DNA of 31,687 bases. Origin: DATJIG01 sp035493495 (GTDB lineage Bacteria; Pseudomonadota; Alphaproteobacteria; SMXQ01). The translations under genes and the position numbers were made by a program. Position 1 is the first letter of the stretch. Each line of letters begins with the position of its first letter. This document shows positions 17,212-24,769 of the stretch, piece after piece. The stretch is from positions 1-31,687 of the forward strand of contig DATJIG010000023.1 of the NCBI GenBank assembly GCA_035493495.1, written 5' to 3'. Below the pieces are notes generated by a model. That model saw only the letters and a list, made by a program, of their open reading frames with translations. It ran no database searches and was not told the origin of the DNA.

Positions 17212-18063
17212 GTGCCTGCAAACATCGACGAGCCGTCGTTCGAGCGGCCGCGCGATCTGGTCGCGATCACCTGGGACGGCAAGGAATTGCCGCACCGCCT
17301 CGTCTGCTTCGATCAGACGCCGGCATTCGACCTGCTGACGATCGACTACACCGGCGCCGCGCCGATGCCGACGCTGCCCATCGCGAATCACCACTTCCGC
17401 TCGCTCAAGACCGAAGGAAAGGGACAGACGTTTTCGATCGTCTTCGACTTCCTCGAACGCTCGGATCGTGTCTATCGCTATGTCGGTATCCTCGACGACG
17501 ACATCGTCCTCAAGGTGTCCGATATCAACTATCTCCTGCACATCGCCGGCTGTTTCGATCTCGACTCGTTTGCGCCGTCGCTCGGCGAAGACGGATTCCA
17601 CAGCCACCATCACACCCTCAACCAGGAGAGCCGGTTGCTCCATCCGGTGCCATGGGTCGAGGTGATGATGCCGTTCTACAAGGTCGAGCTCTTCAAGATG
17701 GCGGCGCCGTTCTTCCGGCACTCGATTTCGTCGTGGGGCATAGACAAGTACGTGGTGCCGTTGATGCAGAAGCTGTCGGACCGGCCGCGCACCGCGGTGA
17801 TCGACGGCATCCTCGCAACCCACGTGCGCCCGATCCGGAGCTCCGGCAAGGTGCATTCGAACGGACTCACGCCGTTCCAGGAGATGAATATCGTCCGCGA
17901 ACGCTGCATCGAATACGTCGAGGAGAGGCATCCCGAGCTGCTCGGCACGAAGTGGTTCCAGGAGACGTTCGACATCCTCGGGCCGACGGCGCGCCTACGC
18001 CGCAAGATCAAGTCGCTGCTGCGCCGCCGTGCGCCGTCATCTTGGCAATGGAAGATGCCGTAA
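17212..18063 (+). CDS. DUF707-like putative glycosyltransferase
   Basis: A 283-residue soluble protein resembling the DUF707 family, proteins of unproven function related to GT-A glycosyltransferases. Seen: an Asp cluster LDDDIV at 94-99 that looks like a metal/nucleotide-sugar DXD motif, a central PSLGEDGFHSHH, then VEVMMPFYKVELF at about 149-161 and SSWGIDKYVVPLM at 173-185, in the order found in DUF707 proteins. The C-terminus is very basic. No signal peptide or membrane helix is evident. The GTG at 17212 has a strong ribosome-binding site (GGAGGGG, 17200-17206). It converges with the FkbM-like gene (21 bp gap) and lies beside a GT2-like gene and a flippase gene, so a role in surface glycan building is likely but the donor and acceptor are unknown. 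Confidence 0.72.
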   Translation: MPANIDEPSFERPRDLVAITWDGKELPHRLVCFDQTPAFDLLTIDYTGAAPMPTLPIANHHFRSLKTEGKGQTFSIVFDFLERSDRVYRYVGILDDDIVLKVSDINYLLHIAGCFDLDSFAPSLGEDGFHSHHHTLNQESRLLHPVPWVEVMMPFYKVELFKMAAPFFRHSISSWGIDKYVVPLMQKLSDRPRTAVIDGILATHVRPIRSSGKVHSNGLTPFQEMNIVRERCIEYVEERHPELLGTKWFQETFDILGPTARLRRKIKSLLRRRAPSSWQWKMP

Positions 18064-18084
18064 GCGATTGGGTTACGACGACGT

Positions 18085-18996
18085 TCAGATCGCTTCCCGG
18101 ATGTGATAGGGCGCGATGTCCGGCGGCGTATCGACGTACGTCTGGCGCTGGGCCGTCGTGGCGTCGTCGCTGGCGATGCTGAACAGATTCTCGCCCAGGA
18201 AGACGAAGTCGCGGTCCGCCTCCGCCAATCGGCGCAGCAGGTGCTGCGACCGCCGGCGTCTGGGAAGACGCCATTTCCGGAGCTCGACGATCAGGAGCGG
18301 AAACTCGTCAACCCATTCGCTGTTCCGGGAGAACAGCTCGTCCTCGAACTGATCGAGGGCAATCTTGATGATGAACGGCCACCCGCCGGACGCGCCGTGT
18401 TCGGCGACCAGGCTGTTGATCGACAGTTTGTGTACCGCTCCGTTCGCCGCGGCGGGTGCCGCACGATCGGTATGCTGGGCGCTCGACGTGTCGCGCTGGC
18501 ATTCCGACCCGATCATCGCCTGACGGAGTTCGACATTGCCGGCGGTGCAGTTGGCCAATGCCCGCAGGAACGTTCGATGATCGGGCTCGACGCCGATGAC
18601 GCGCGCGAACGGAAACGCGTCTGCGAAGTAGCGCGTCGACAGCCCTGAGCTGGTACCGCAATCGAGGATCAGCGGTGTGCCGCGAGAGGCGAGGATGCGG
18701 TCGTATGCCGCGAGCAGGTCGCCGCCGCGGGCGAGTCGATCGAGGCGATAGGCCTCATCCCCGAAAACGCGAGCCAGCGCCCCGTACTCGGCGGTATCCC
18801 GGATCGAGAAAGTCCGGGTCACTCGCGAGCGCCGATCGAGCACCTTCTGGCGCCGGGAAAAGGGCGGGCTGAGGAGAACGAAGTTGGAGTTCCAGGGGCG
18901 CACTGTGGCCAGGGCCAGCTTTGCGATCCAGTGAGCGTTAGCGGCGATGGAATGTCGGAGCCCGTCTGTTTCCGGACAATCGGTGCGAGACAGCAT
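18085..18996 (-). CDS. FkbM-family methyltransferase-like protein with altered core motif
   Basis: A 303-residue protein with the layout of FkbM methyltransferases, SAM-dependent enzymes that often O-methylate sugars. The SAM-binding motif I is LILDCGTSSGLSTRYFADAF (109-128), followed by VIGVEPDHRTF. The later block that normally reads like KIDIEGFE is here KIALDQFE (211-218): the first acidic residue, the Glu and the Gly are all changed. The reading frame is intact, so this is substitution rather than frameshift. The ATG at 18996 is preceded by GAGGT about 7 bases upstream; an upstream in-frame extension would overlap the neighbouring gene. It lies 37 bp downstream of the GT2-like gene on the same strand, so they are probably co-transcribed. 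It may be divergent or catalytically dead. Confidence 0.78.
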   Translation of the reverse strand: MLSRTDCPETDGLRHSIAANAHWIAKLALATVRPWNSNFVLLSPPFSRRQKVLDRRSRVTRTFSIRDTAEYGALARVFGDEAYRLDRLARGGDLLAAYDRILASRGTPLILDCGTSSGLSTRYFADAFPFARVIGVEPDHRTFLRALANCTAGNVELRQAMIGSECQRDTSSAQHTDRAAPAAANGAVHKLSINSLVAEHGASGGWPFIIKIALDQFEDELFSRNSEWVDEFPLLIVELRKWRLPRRRRSQHLLRRLAEADRDFVFLGENLFSIASDDATTAQRQTYVDTPPDIAPYHIREAI

Positions 18997-19033
18997 CGGT
19001 GCACCTCGAATCTGTGGGGGATCGGATGCGCGT

Positions 19034-20113
19034 CTATAAGCCGGGTTGATGGGAGAGCCAGCCGAAGGTTTCTGGCAGCTTGCGGAACACGAGCGCGATG
19101 GTGCCGGCCGAGACGCAGCATTTCGCGCATTCCCGGAGCTGCAGGTACGCCGTCGATTGGTCGCCGTCTCGCCAATGATTTTTGGCATGCCGCAGCGCGC
19201 GCAGCGCCGCCATGCACATGCCCTCGCGGTACAGCCGCTTGGCATAGGGACGAGGGAGGAGTCCGCAATAGGTGCGCAGGCAGCGTCGCTCCTCGCGCAC
19301 GTTCTCGCCGGTGCGGATCATCTCCTCGGCTCCGTAGCTGCACTCGAGGCGATGGCAGCCGAGGAACTCAGGGTCGTAATAGACGCGATGGGTGAGGATG
19401 ATCCGGTTCCACATGTCCCAGTCCGGGCAGTGCCGGAACATCTCGCGGAATCCGCCGAGCTCCTCATAGACCGAGCGCCGCACCAACGTGGTCACGAACT
19501 GTAGCCGCTGCGCCGTGAGCTGACGCTGGATGAAGTCCTCGGCGAGCATCCTGGGGCGATGGCTTTCCAGTTCCGACAGGCTGAGCCAGGCGCCGTCGCT
19601 GTCGATAAAGATGTGGCGCGCTGCGAAGGCATCGATCTCGGGATGGGCGACGATCGTGGCTCGCGCGTGCTCATAGAACCCGCCGCGAATCATGTCTTTC
19701 GCACGCACGACGTGGATCCAATGTCCGCGGGCGCGGCGGATGCAGTCGTTGAGGTTCTCGGCCGCGCCGACCGGCTTCGGCCGCGTCTGGAGTTGCACGC
19801 GATTCCGGCCGATCTCGCAAATCAGGTCTTCCGCCTGATCCGACATCGCTCCGTTGTCGATCACCGCAATCTCCATGACATCCGGACCGAGATCCTGGGC
19901 GAGCACGCTCTCCAGCGCCTCGCGGAGATGCTCCGTCGCGTCGAAGTTCGAGATCATCACCGAGAACAGAGGACGTGGCGCCGGAAGGGGGAGGACCGGA
20001 TGGACCTCTGGACCTCGCGGCACCAGCACAGGATCGATACCGACGATGTATGGAGCGGGCACCGGTCGCGGGCGCAGCGGGTCGAGATGGCTGCGTGAGA
20101 TGGCGTGGGCCAT
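19034..20113 (-). CDS. Glycosyltransferase family 2-like protein with altered DXD motif
   Basis: A 359-residue protein with a GT-A, family 2-like domain at about residues 48-240: FSVMISNFDATEHLREALES, then EIAVIDNGAMSDQAEDL, VGAAENLNDCIRRARGHWIH, GGFYEHA, and a late CPDWDMWNRI that matches the usual acceptor-side acidic motif. At the place of the metal-binding DDD/DXD motif it reads RAKD (137-140), so only the last Asp remains. A Pro-rich N-terminus precedes the domain; a Cys-containing helical C-terminus follows. The start is chosen at ATG 20113, 9 bases after GAGG; two in-frame ATG at 20122 and 20119 are alternatives. It probably leads an operon with the FkbM-like gene and is divergent from wzx. 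Confidence 0.78.
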   Translation of the reverse strand: MAHAISRSHLDPLRPRPVPAPYIVGIDPVLVPRGPEVHPVLPLPAPRPLFSVMISNFDATEHLREALESVLAQDLGPDVMEIAVIDNGAMSDQAEDLICEIGRNRVQLQTRPKPVGAAENLNDCIRRARGHWIHVVRAKDMIRGGFYEHARATIVAHPEIDAFAARHIFIDSDGAWLSLSELESHRPRMLAEDFIQRQLTAQRLQFVTTLVRRSVYEELGGFREMFRHCPDWDMWNRIILTHRVYYDPEFLGCHRLECSYGAEEMIRTGENVREERRCLRTYCGLLPRPYAKRLYREGMCMAALRALRHAKNHWRDGDQSTAYLQLRECAKCCVSAGTIALVFRKLPETFGWLSHQPGL

Positions 20114-20505
20114 GGTCATCATCCTCGTTCGGCGGGCGAACTCGTGGCGGCTGTGACGTTTGACGCTGCAAGGACTCCGAAAAGACAAAGGCGCAGGCAG
20201 GCCTGAGGCAAAAGCTTAAGCATGAGTCCCATTCGTGCCATGCGCCATTGGGAGGCAAAATTCCGCCACGGCTGTCACAACGCCGTCGCACTTGCCCACA
20301 GGGAGCGTTCGCAAATGGGTGATTCGCCCGGAATGCAAATCGTCCTGCGCGGGATCGCGAGCGGAGCGTGAGCGCAAGTTACCGCTGCGTGTCGCAAACG
20401 GGATGGTTGGGGCATGTTTTGACCGCTTGAGAGGCCTGTTGCGGCAGAGCACGGTGCCCTGCGTCGCAGCTTTTCTATTTCGATATTTTTGAAGGACTGT
20501 CGGGT
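20114..20505. promoter_or_regulatory. Divergent intergenic region between the GT2-like gene and the flippase gene
   Basis: A 392-bp stretch without a convincing gene; short frames in it lack family character and any ribosome-binding site. It must hold the start signals for both divergent genes. It is less GC-rich than its surroundings, most of all at 20471-20490 just before the flippase gene. A TTGACC at about 20415-20420 could be a -35 element for the + strand, but I see no well-spaced -10 partner. No clear operator repeat was found. Confidence 0.4.
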
Positions 20506-21990
20506 ATGGCATCTGTCGCCGGGCGTTCTCTGGTTTGGACGGCCCTCGAGAGTGGAGGCCTGTTTCTTCTCTCCTTCGGCGTTCTCATCATCCTCGCGCG
20601 GACGTTGGGGCCGGCTGAGCTCGGCACCGCGGCACTCGCGGTTGGCACGGTTCAGTTGTTCGCGATGGCGATCGACACTCTCGTGCACGATGCGATCGTG
20701 CAGCGCGCGAATTTGACGGACGACCATCTCCACAGTGGCTTTTGGGCCTCGATCGGCTTCGGGATCGTCTGCTCGATCGTGTGCTGGTTCGGTGCGCCGG
20801 CCATGGGCCGGATCTTCGGCAGCGACGAACTGGTGTCGCTGCTCGTCGTCGGCAGCCTGACACTTCCGCTCACCGGGGCGACGACGGTGCCGATCGCCAT
20901 TCTTCGCCGTCATTTCCAGTTCAAAGCACTGGCGCTTAGGTCGCTGTACGGACGGCTGGCAGGGGGCGTCGTCGCCGTCATCTTGGTCGCTCTCGGGGTC
21001 GGAATCTGGGCGTTGCTCGCGCAGCACATCGTCCAGGCGGTGGTCAACGCCGCGTCGGTGTGGCGCGCCACGGACTGGCGGCCCCGTTTCGCGTTTCGCC
21101 GGAAGCTCCTGATGGAGCTCGTTTCCTTCGGGATTCTCAGCGTCGGAACGCGCATGTCATGGGTCGCGGGCGCGCGCATCTTCACGATGCTCGTCGGCTA
21201 TTTTCTGGGACTTGCCGCAGTCGGCTACATCAACGTCGCGCAGCGGGTCGTCGACACGATCAACGACGTGCTGACCGGCGCCGCCTACAACCTTGCGCTG
21301 CCGATCTTCTCGCGCCGGCAGGGCGACCGCCGGGACCTGGCACGGGTCTATTCGCGGGCCGTCGAGTACGCTGCGCTCATCGTGCAGCCGGTGTTCGCCG
21401 GCATCGGCGTGTGCGCGCCCGCCATCGTGCGGCTGTTCTTCGGCGACAACTGGGCGCCGGCGATCCCGCTGGTGGAGATCGTCGCCGTCGGCACGATGTT
21501 CCAGTTCATCCTCCTGTTCGGGGAGGCGGCGCTGATGGCGGTGGGGCGGCCGAGCTACGCGTTCCTGTTCGCCTTCATCAGCTTCCTCTCGGTGATGGCG
21601 TGGTTCGCGGTGGTGCCGCCGGGCAGTGAGACCGACGCGGCGGTGATCTGGAGCGCGCGCTCGATCGTCGCCGGTCCGTTCCTGCTGGTCATCGTCCACC
21701 GCGTCCTCGGCGGATCGGCGACGAGCGGGTTTCTCAAGGCGACCGTCGGGCCGATGCTTGCCATCGTTGCGATGATCGCCGCGGTGCTGGCGGTCGAATG
21801 GCACCTGCCGGCGGGATATCCGCCGGCGCCGACGCTGCTGATCCAGGTACCCGTTGGTGCCCTGGTCTACGTCAGCGTCATGCTGCTGCTGAAGCGCGAC
21901 CTGGTGTTCGGCCTGATCGGCCTGGTTCTGGCGGGCCGTCGCGCCAAGCCGGTGGCGGCATCGGGGACGGAGTCGCAGGCGACGCCGTAG
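20506..21990 (+). CDS. Oligosaccharide flippase, Wzx/MOP superfamily
   Basis: A 494-residue polytopic membrane protein of the polysaccharide-export (Wzx/WzxC-like) branch of the MOP superfamily, which flips undecaprenyl-linked sugar units across the inner membrane. The N-terminus SLVWTALESGGLFLLSFGVL and the pattern ARTLGPAELGTAALA are typical, followed by at least ten further hydrophobic segments. A second half begins near LGLAAVGYINVAQRVVDTIN, with PIFSRRQGDRRDLARVYSRA. The soluble C-terminus is short. GAAGGA at 20491-20496 supports the ATG at 20506. It is divergent from the GT2/FkbM pair. A flippase next to a glycosyltransferase set suggests a lipid-linked glycan pathway, but no polymerase (wzy) or ligase is seen nearby. 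Confidence 0.88.
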   Translation: MASVAGRSLVWTALESGGLFLLSFGVLIILARTLGPAELGTAALAVGTVQLFAMAIDTLVHDAIVQRANLTDDHLHSGFWASIGFGIVCSIVCWFGAPAMGRIFGSDELVSLLVVGSLTLPLTGATTVPIAILRRHFQFKALALRSLYGRLAGGVVAVILVALGVGIWALLAQHIVQAVVNAASVWRATDWRPRFAFRRKLLMELVSFGILSVGTRMSWVAGARIFTMLVGYFLGLAAVGYINVAQRVVDTINDVLTGAAYNLALPIFSRRQGDRRDLARVYSRAVEYAALIVQPVFAGIGVCAPAIVRLFFGDNWAPAIPLVEIVAVGTMFQFILLFGEAALMAVGRPSYAFLFAFISFLSVMAWFAVVPPGSETDAAVIWSARSIVAGPFLLVIVHRVLGGSATSGFLKATVGPMLAIVAMIAAVLAVEWHLPAGYPPAPTLLIQVPVGALVYVSVMLLLKRDLVFGLIGLVLAGRRAKPVAASGTESQATP

Positions 21991-22053
21991 CGTCTTGGGT
22001 TCGCTCGCGGGCCGGTTCGCGGCGCGCTAAACTCCGCCGAAACGGAGGCGCTG

Positions 22054-22506
22054 ATGACCGACACCGGGACCACCACTGGGACCACCACCGACAGGCGCGC
22101 CGGAGCGGCCCTCGGCAGGCCGCGCCTGCTGCACACCATGCTGCGGGTGCGCGATCTCGACCGCTCGATCGATTTCTATACCCGGCTGCTGGGGATGAAG
22201 CTGCTGCGCCGCAAGGACTATCCGAGCGGTGAATTCACGCTGGCGTTCGTCGGCTACGGCGACGAGACCGACTCGAGTGTCATCGAGCTGACCTACAACT
22301 GGCCGCGCCAGGAGCCGTATGTGCTCGGGGACGCCTTCGGCCATCTCGCCGTCGGCGTTGCCGATGTTGCGGCGACGTGCGAGGTCCTGGCGCGCGAAGG
22401 CGTCAGGATCCCGCGGCCCGCCGGGCCGATGAAGCACGGCGGCAGCGTCATCGCCTTCATCGAGGATCCGGACGGCTACAAGATCGAGCTGATCGAGCGC
22501 CCGTAG
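22054..22506 (+). CDS. gloA: Lactoylglutathione lyase (glyoxalase I)
   Basis: Glyoxalase I isomerises the hemithioacetal of methylglyoxal and glutathione to S-lactoylglutathione. All four metal ligands can be aligned with E. coli GloA (His5, Glu56, His74, Glu122): His27, Glu78 in VIELTYN, His97 in FGHLAVG and Glu145 in GYKIEL. Short length (150 residues) and the YNW-x-EPY segment suit the nickel-type bacterial enzyme. The first 22 residues are an extension over E. coli GloA, rich in Thr and encoded partly by a 12-bp tandem repeat. The ribosome-binding site CGGAGG is at 22043-22048. It converges with a small membrane-protein gene (13 bp gap). Confidence 0.95.
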   Translation: MTDTGTTTGTTTDRRAGAALGRPRLLHTMLRVRDLDRSIDFYTRLLGMKLLRRKDYPSGEFTLAFVGYGDETDSSVIELTYNWPRQEPYVLGDAFGHLAVGVADVAATCEVLAREGVRIPRPAGPMKHGGSVIAFIEDPDGYKIELIERP

Positions 22507-22519
22507 CCGTCGCGCGATC

Positions 22520-22744
22520 CTAGGCGCGGCGATACGCGCCGAAGCCCATCAGGGCCACGCCGATGACGATGGCGCCGATCGCTGCCGCCTGCGGCACGAC
22601 GAACGTATCGTGGTCTTTGGCCGTCAATCTGACATCGCCGACCTTGGCGACTTCCTCGGTATGGCTTGTCGTGAACACGGGCACCAGCAAGCCAAGCACG
22701 CCGAGCGCCCCGACGATCAAGCCGATCAGCACCAATCGATTCAT
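22520..22744 (-). CDS. Small two-helix membrane protein of unknown function
   Basis: A 74-residue protein with two hydrophobic segments: about residues 4-23 (LVLIGLIVGALGVLGLLVPV) and 50-70 (AAAIGAIVIGVALMGFGAY), joined by a polar loop containing EEVAKVGDVRLTAKDH. The C-terminus is short and basic. I do not recognise the family with certainty; it resembles small DUF3185-like membrane proteins. ATG at 22744 has CGAGG about 7 bases upstream, and the coding pattern is consistent. It is convergent with gloA. No function is proposed. Confidence 0.62.
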   Translation of the reverse strand: MNRLVLIGLIVGALGVLGLLVPVFTTSHTEEVAKVGDVRLTAKDHDTFVVPQAAAIGAIVIGVALMGFGAYRRA

Positions 22745-22925
22745 GGCATCGCCTCGTTGTAGCCGGTCCTGGGGAGAAAACGCCCGGCGGGCAGCGCGGT
22801 TCATCGGTTACCGCAAGGGTTCGACGCGTTGCCACAGGCGCGCCATCGGCAGCTAAAAGTTAATGCGACGTCGTTTGGCACGAATTGGAGCAGTCGGCGT
22901 TACCGCGACGGCATTTGACGTATTT

Positions 22926-22947
22926 TTATCCACAGGGGTGTGGACAA
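22926..22947. promoter_or_regulatory. Pair of facing DnaA-box-like 9-mers
   Basis: TTATCCACA at 22926-22934 is identical to the classical DnaA box. Four G separate it from TGTGGACAA (22939-22947), which read on the other strand is TTGTCCACA, one base off the box. The pair forms a nearly perfect inverted repeat. This could be a DnaA binding site controlling a flanking promoter, or a hairpin that only looks like one. There is no dnaA, dnaN, parAB or hemE gene nearby that would suggest a replication origin. Confidence 0.45.
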
Positions 22948-23102
22948 TCTGACTCTCGACCGCTGCTGCCGCTGTTCGCGTTCCGCGCCATAGGCATCGC
23001 GAAGAGCCCCGATTTTCCGCGACATCTGCGGCTTCTCACGGCTGTCACCGCGCGGACGTGATGCTGACCCGAAAGCGCGGCACAACGGTTGCAGTGAGGT
23101 CC

Positions 23103-23121
23103 TTGTGGCATGACGCCACAA
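23103..23121. repeat. 7-bp inverted repeat upstream of glgA
   Basis: TTGTGGC (23103-23109) and GCCACAA (23115-23121) form a perfect inverted repeat with a 5-base centre (ATGAC). It lies about 90 bases before the glgA start. Possible readings are a dimeric repressor site or an mRNA hairpin; nothing in the sequence decides between them. Confidence 0.4.
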
Positions 23122-23163
23122 CAATGCTGCGGGTCGGACGTGGCGTAGCCGTACACACTTTGA

Positions 23164-23197
23164 GGCGAAAAAGGGATCGGGGCGAAAAAAGGATCGG
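23164..23197 (+). repeat. 17-bp tandem duplication before glgA
   Basis: GGCGAAAAAGGGATCGG at 23164-23180 is followed directly by GGCGAAAAAAGGATCGG at 23181-23197, differing at one base. The duplication ends 10 bases before the glgA start codon and includes purine-rich stretches that could serve as alternative ribosome-binding sites. Confidence 0.7.
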
Positions 23198-23207
23198 GGT
23201 GGAGAGC

Positions 23208-24734
23208 ATGCGAGTCCTATTTGCCTCATCGGAAATCTTTCCGTTGGCCAAGACCGGGGGTCTCGCCGACGTCAGTTCCGGACTTCCAGCAGCGCTCGGT
23301 GGTTACGGGGTGGATATCCGCCTCGTCATGCCCGGTTACCCGGAAGCGATCGACCACGCGGAGGGCAGGGGCAAGCGCATCCCGCTCGGCAACCTGCTTG
23401 GCACCGGCGAAGTTTCTCTGATCCCCGCGCGCGCACCCGACACCGGCGTGCCGCTCTGGCTCGTTGATTGCCCGGCGCTGTTCTGGCGCAATGGCGGCCT
23501 CTACGCGGATGAGAACGGCCGTGAGTGGTCGGACAACGCCGATCGCTTCGCGGCCGTGTGCCACGCGGCGGCCCGGATCGCGCTCGGCCAGGCAGTGAAC
23601 TGGCGCGCCGACGTCGTCCACGCCAACGACTGGCACATGGGCCTGGTCCCGGCGCTGATCGCGTTCAGCAAGCAGCCGCGGCCGGCAACCGTGTTCACGA
23701 TCCACAATCTCGCGTTCCAGGGTCTGTTCCCGGCCGAGGTGTTCCCGCGCTTGGGTGTGCTGCCCGAAACCTTCTCGGCGGACGGCATGGAATTCTGGGG
23801 CCAGGTGTCGTTCCTCAAGGCCGGCATCCGCTACGCCGACCGCATCTCGACGGTCAGCCCGCGCTATGCGCGGGAGATCCTGACCCAGGAGTTCGGCTGC
23901 GGCATGGACGGCGTGCTGCGGTCGCGCTCCGCCGACCTGGTCGGCATCCTCAACGGCGTCGATTACAGCAACTGGGATCCGAGCGACGCGGAAAGCCTGC
24001 CCCGCGCCTACAGTGCCGACGACATGAGCGGCAAGGATGCGTGCAAGATCTCGCTCCGCACCGAACTCAATCTCGACGGCAATAACACGGGGCCGCTGTT
24101 CCTGTTCATGAGCCGCATCACCGAGCAGAAAATGGCCGACGTCCTGCCGGACGTCGTGCCGTCGATCGTCGAGCGCGGCGGCCAGGTGGCCGTGTGCGGC
24201 CGGGGCGAGGCGAAGCTCGAGGCCGCGCTGCATTCGCTGTCGGAGCGGCACGCGGGCCGGGTCGCGGTTCACATCGGCTACAACGAGCAACTGGCGAAGC
24301 GCGCGCTCGCCGGAGCGGACGTGGTGCTGGCGCCGGCACGGTTCGAGCCGTGCGGCCTGACGCAACTCTACGCGATGCGCTACGGCGCGCTGCCGGTGAG
24401 CCGGCGCGTGGGCGGCCTCGCCGACACCGTGGCCGACAGCGACGATGCGGCGACGGGCTTCCTGTTCGACCAGGCGACCGCCAGCGACTTCCGCGGCGCG
24501 ATCCACCGCGCCTGCCAGACCTACGCCGACAGGACCTCGTGGACGCGCATGCAGAAGTACGCGATGGCCCAGGACTTCGGCTGGCGCCGGTCGGCGGAGC
24601 GGTATCTCGAGCTCTATGGCGATCTGCCGACGGGCGGCGGATTGCGGCGCGGCGACTCGGCGGTGGGAACCGACGTCCTCGACGCGCTCATCGCGCGCAG
24701 GGCAACCTCCGGCGCCCTGGCCGCACAGCTCTAG
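23208..24734 (+). CDS. glgA: Glycogen synthase (ADP-glucose type, GT5)
   Basis: Transfers glucose from ADP-glucose to the growing alpha-1,4-glucan. The N-terminal ADP-glucose site is VLFASSEIFPLAKTGGLADV (KTGG at 15-18). Further blocks are VVHANDWHMGLVPAL, FTIHNLAFQGLFP, GILNGVDYSNWDP and SRITEQKMADVL. The catalytic C-terminal motif is FEPCGLTQLYAMRYGALPVS followed by RRVGGLADTV, which contains the conserved Glu. Length 508 is slightly above average. ATG at 23208 is chosen because the conserved N-terminus begins there and GGAG lies just upstream at 23201-23204; the spacing is short. No glgB, glgC, glgP or glgX lies nearby, so this copy stands alone here. It converges with the peroxiredoxin gene. 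Confidence 0.95.
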   Translation: MRVLFASSEIFPLAKTGGLADVSSGLPAALGGYGVDIRLVMPGYPEAIDHAEGRGKRIPLGNLLGTGEVSLIPARAPDTGVPLWLVDCPALFWRNGGLYADENGREWSDNADRFAAVCHAAARIALGQAVNWRADVVHANDWHMGLVPALIAFSKQPRPATVFTIHNLAFQGLFPAEVFPRLGVLPETFSADGMEFWGQVSFLKAGIRYADRISTVSPRYAREILTQEFGCGMDGVLRSRSADLVGILNGVDYSNWDPSDAESLPRAYSADDMSGKDACKISLRTELNLDGNNTGPLFLFMSRITEQKMADVLPDVVPSIVERGGQVAVCGRGEAKLEAALHSLSERHAGRVAVHIGYNEQLAKRALAGADVVLAPARFEPCGLTQLYAMRYGALPVSRRVGGLADTVADSDDAATGFLFDQATASDFRGAIHRACQTYADRTSWTRMQKYAMAQDFGWRRSAERYLELYGDLPTGGGLRRGDSAVGTDVLDALIARRATSGALAAQL

Positions 24735-24769
24735 CGCCCGCTCACCTCCGACACTCCCGACCGCGGCGA

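Larger units (their letters stand above)
22745..23207. other. 463-bp non-coding region upstream of glgA
   Basis: No convincing gene is present; the glgA frame stays open upstream to 23058 but that extension is not conserved in character. The stretch contains two facing DnaA-box-like sites, a 7-bp inverted repeat and a 17-bp tandem duplication, listed separately. It must contain promoters for glgA (+) and for the small membrane protein (-). I see no well-spaced -35/-10 pair that I would defend. Confidence 0.5.

Noticed and set aside
20216..20512. 98-codon open frame on the - strand before the flippase gene
   Set aside because: Overlaps the flippase start, lacks a ribosome-binding site and shows no family resemblance; treated as part of the divergent intergenic region.
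22926..22947. Reading the DnaA-box pair as an origin of replication or as an intrinsic terminator
   Set aside because: No origin-linked genes or AT-rich unwinding region are nearby, and the T run precedes rather than follows the hairpin on the + strand (A run on the - strand).
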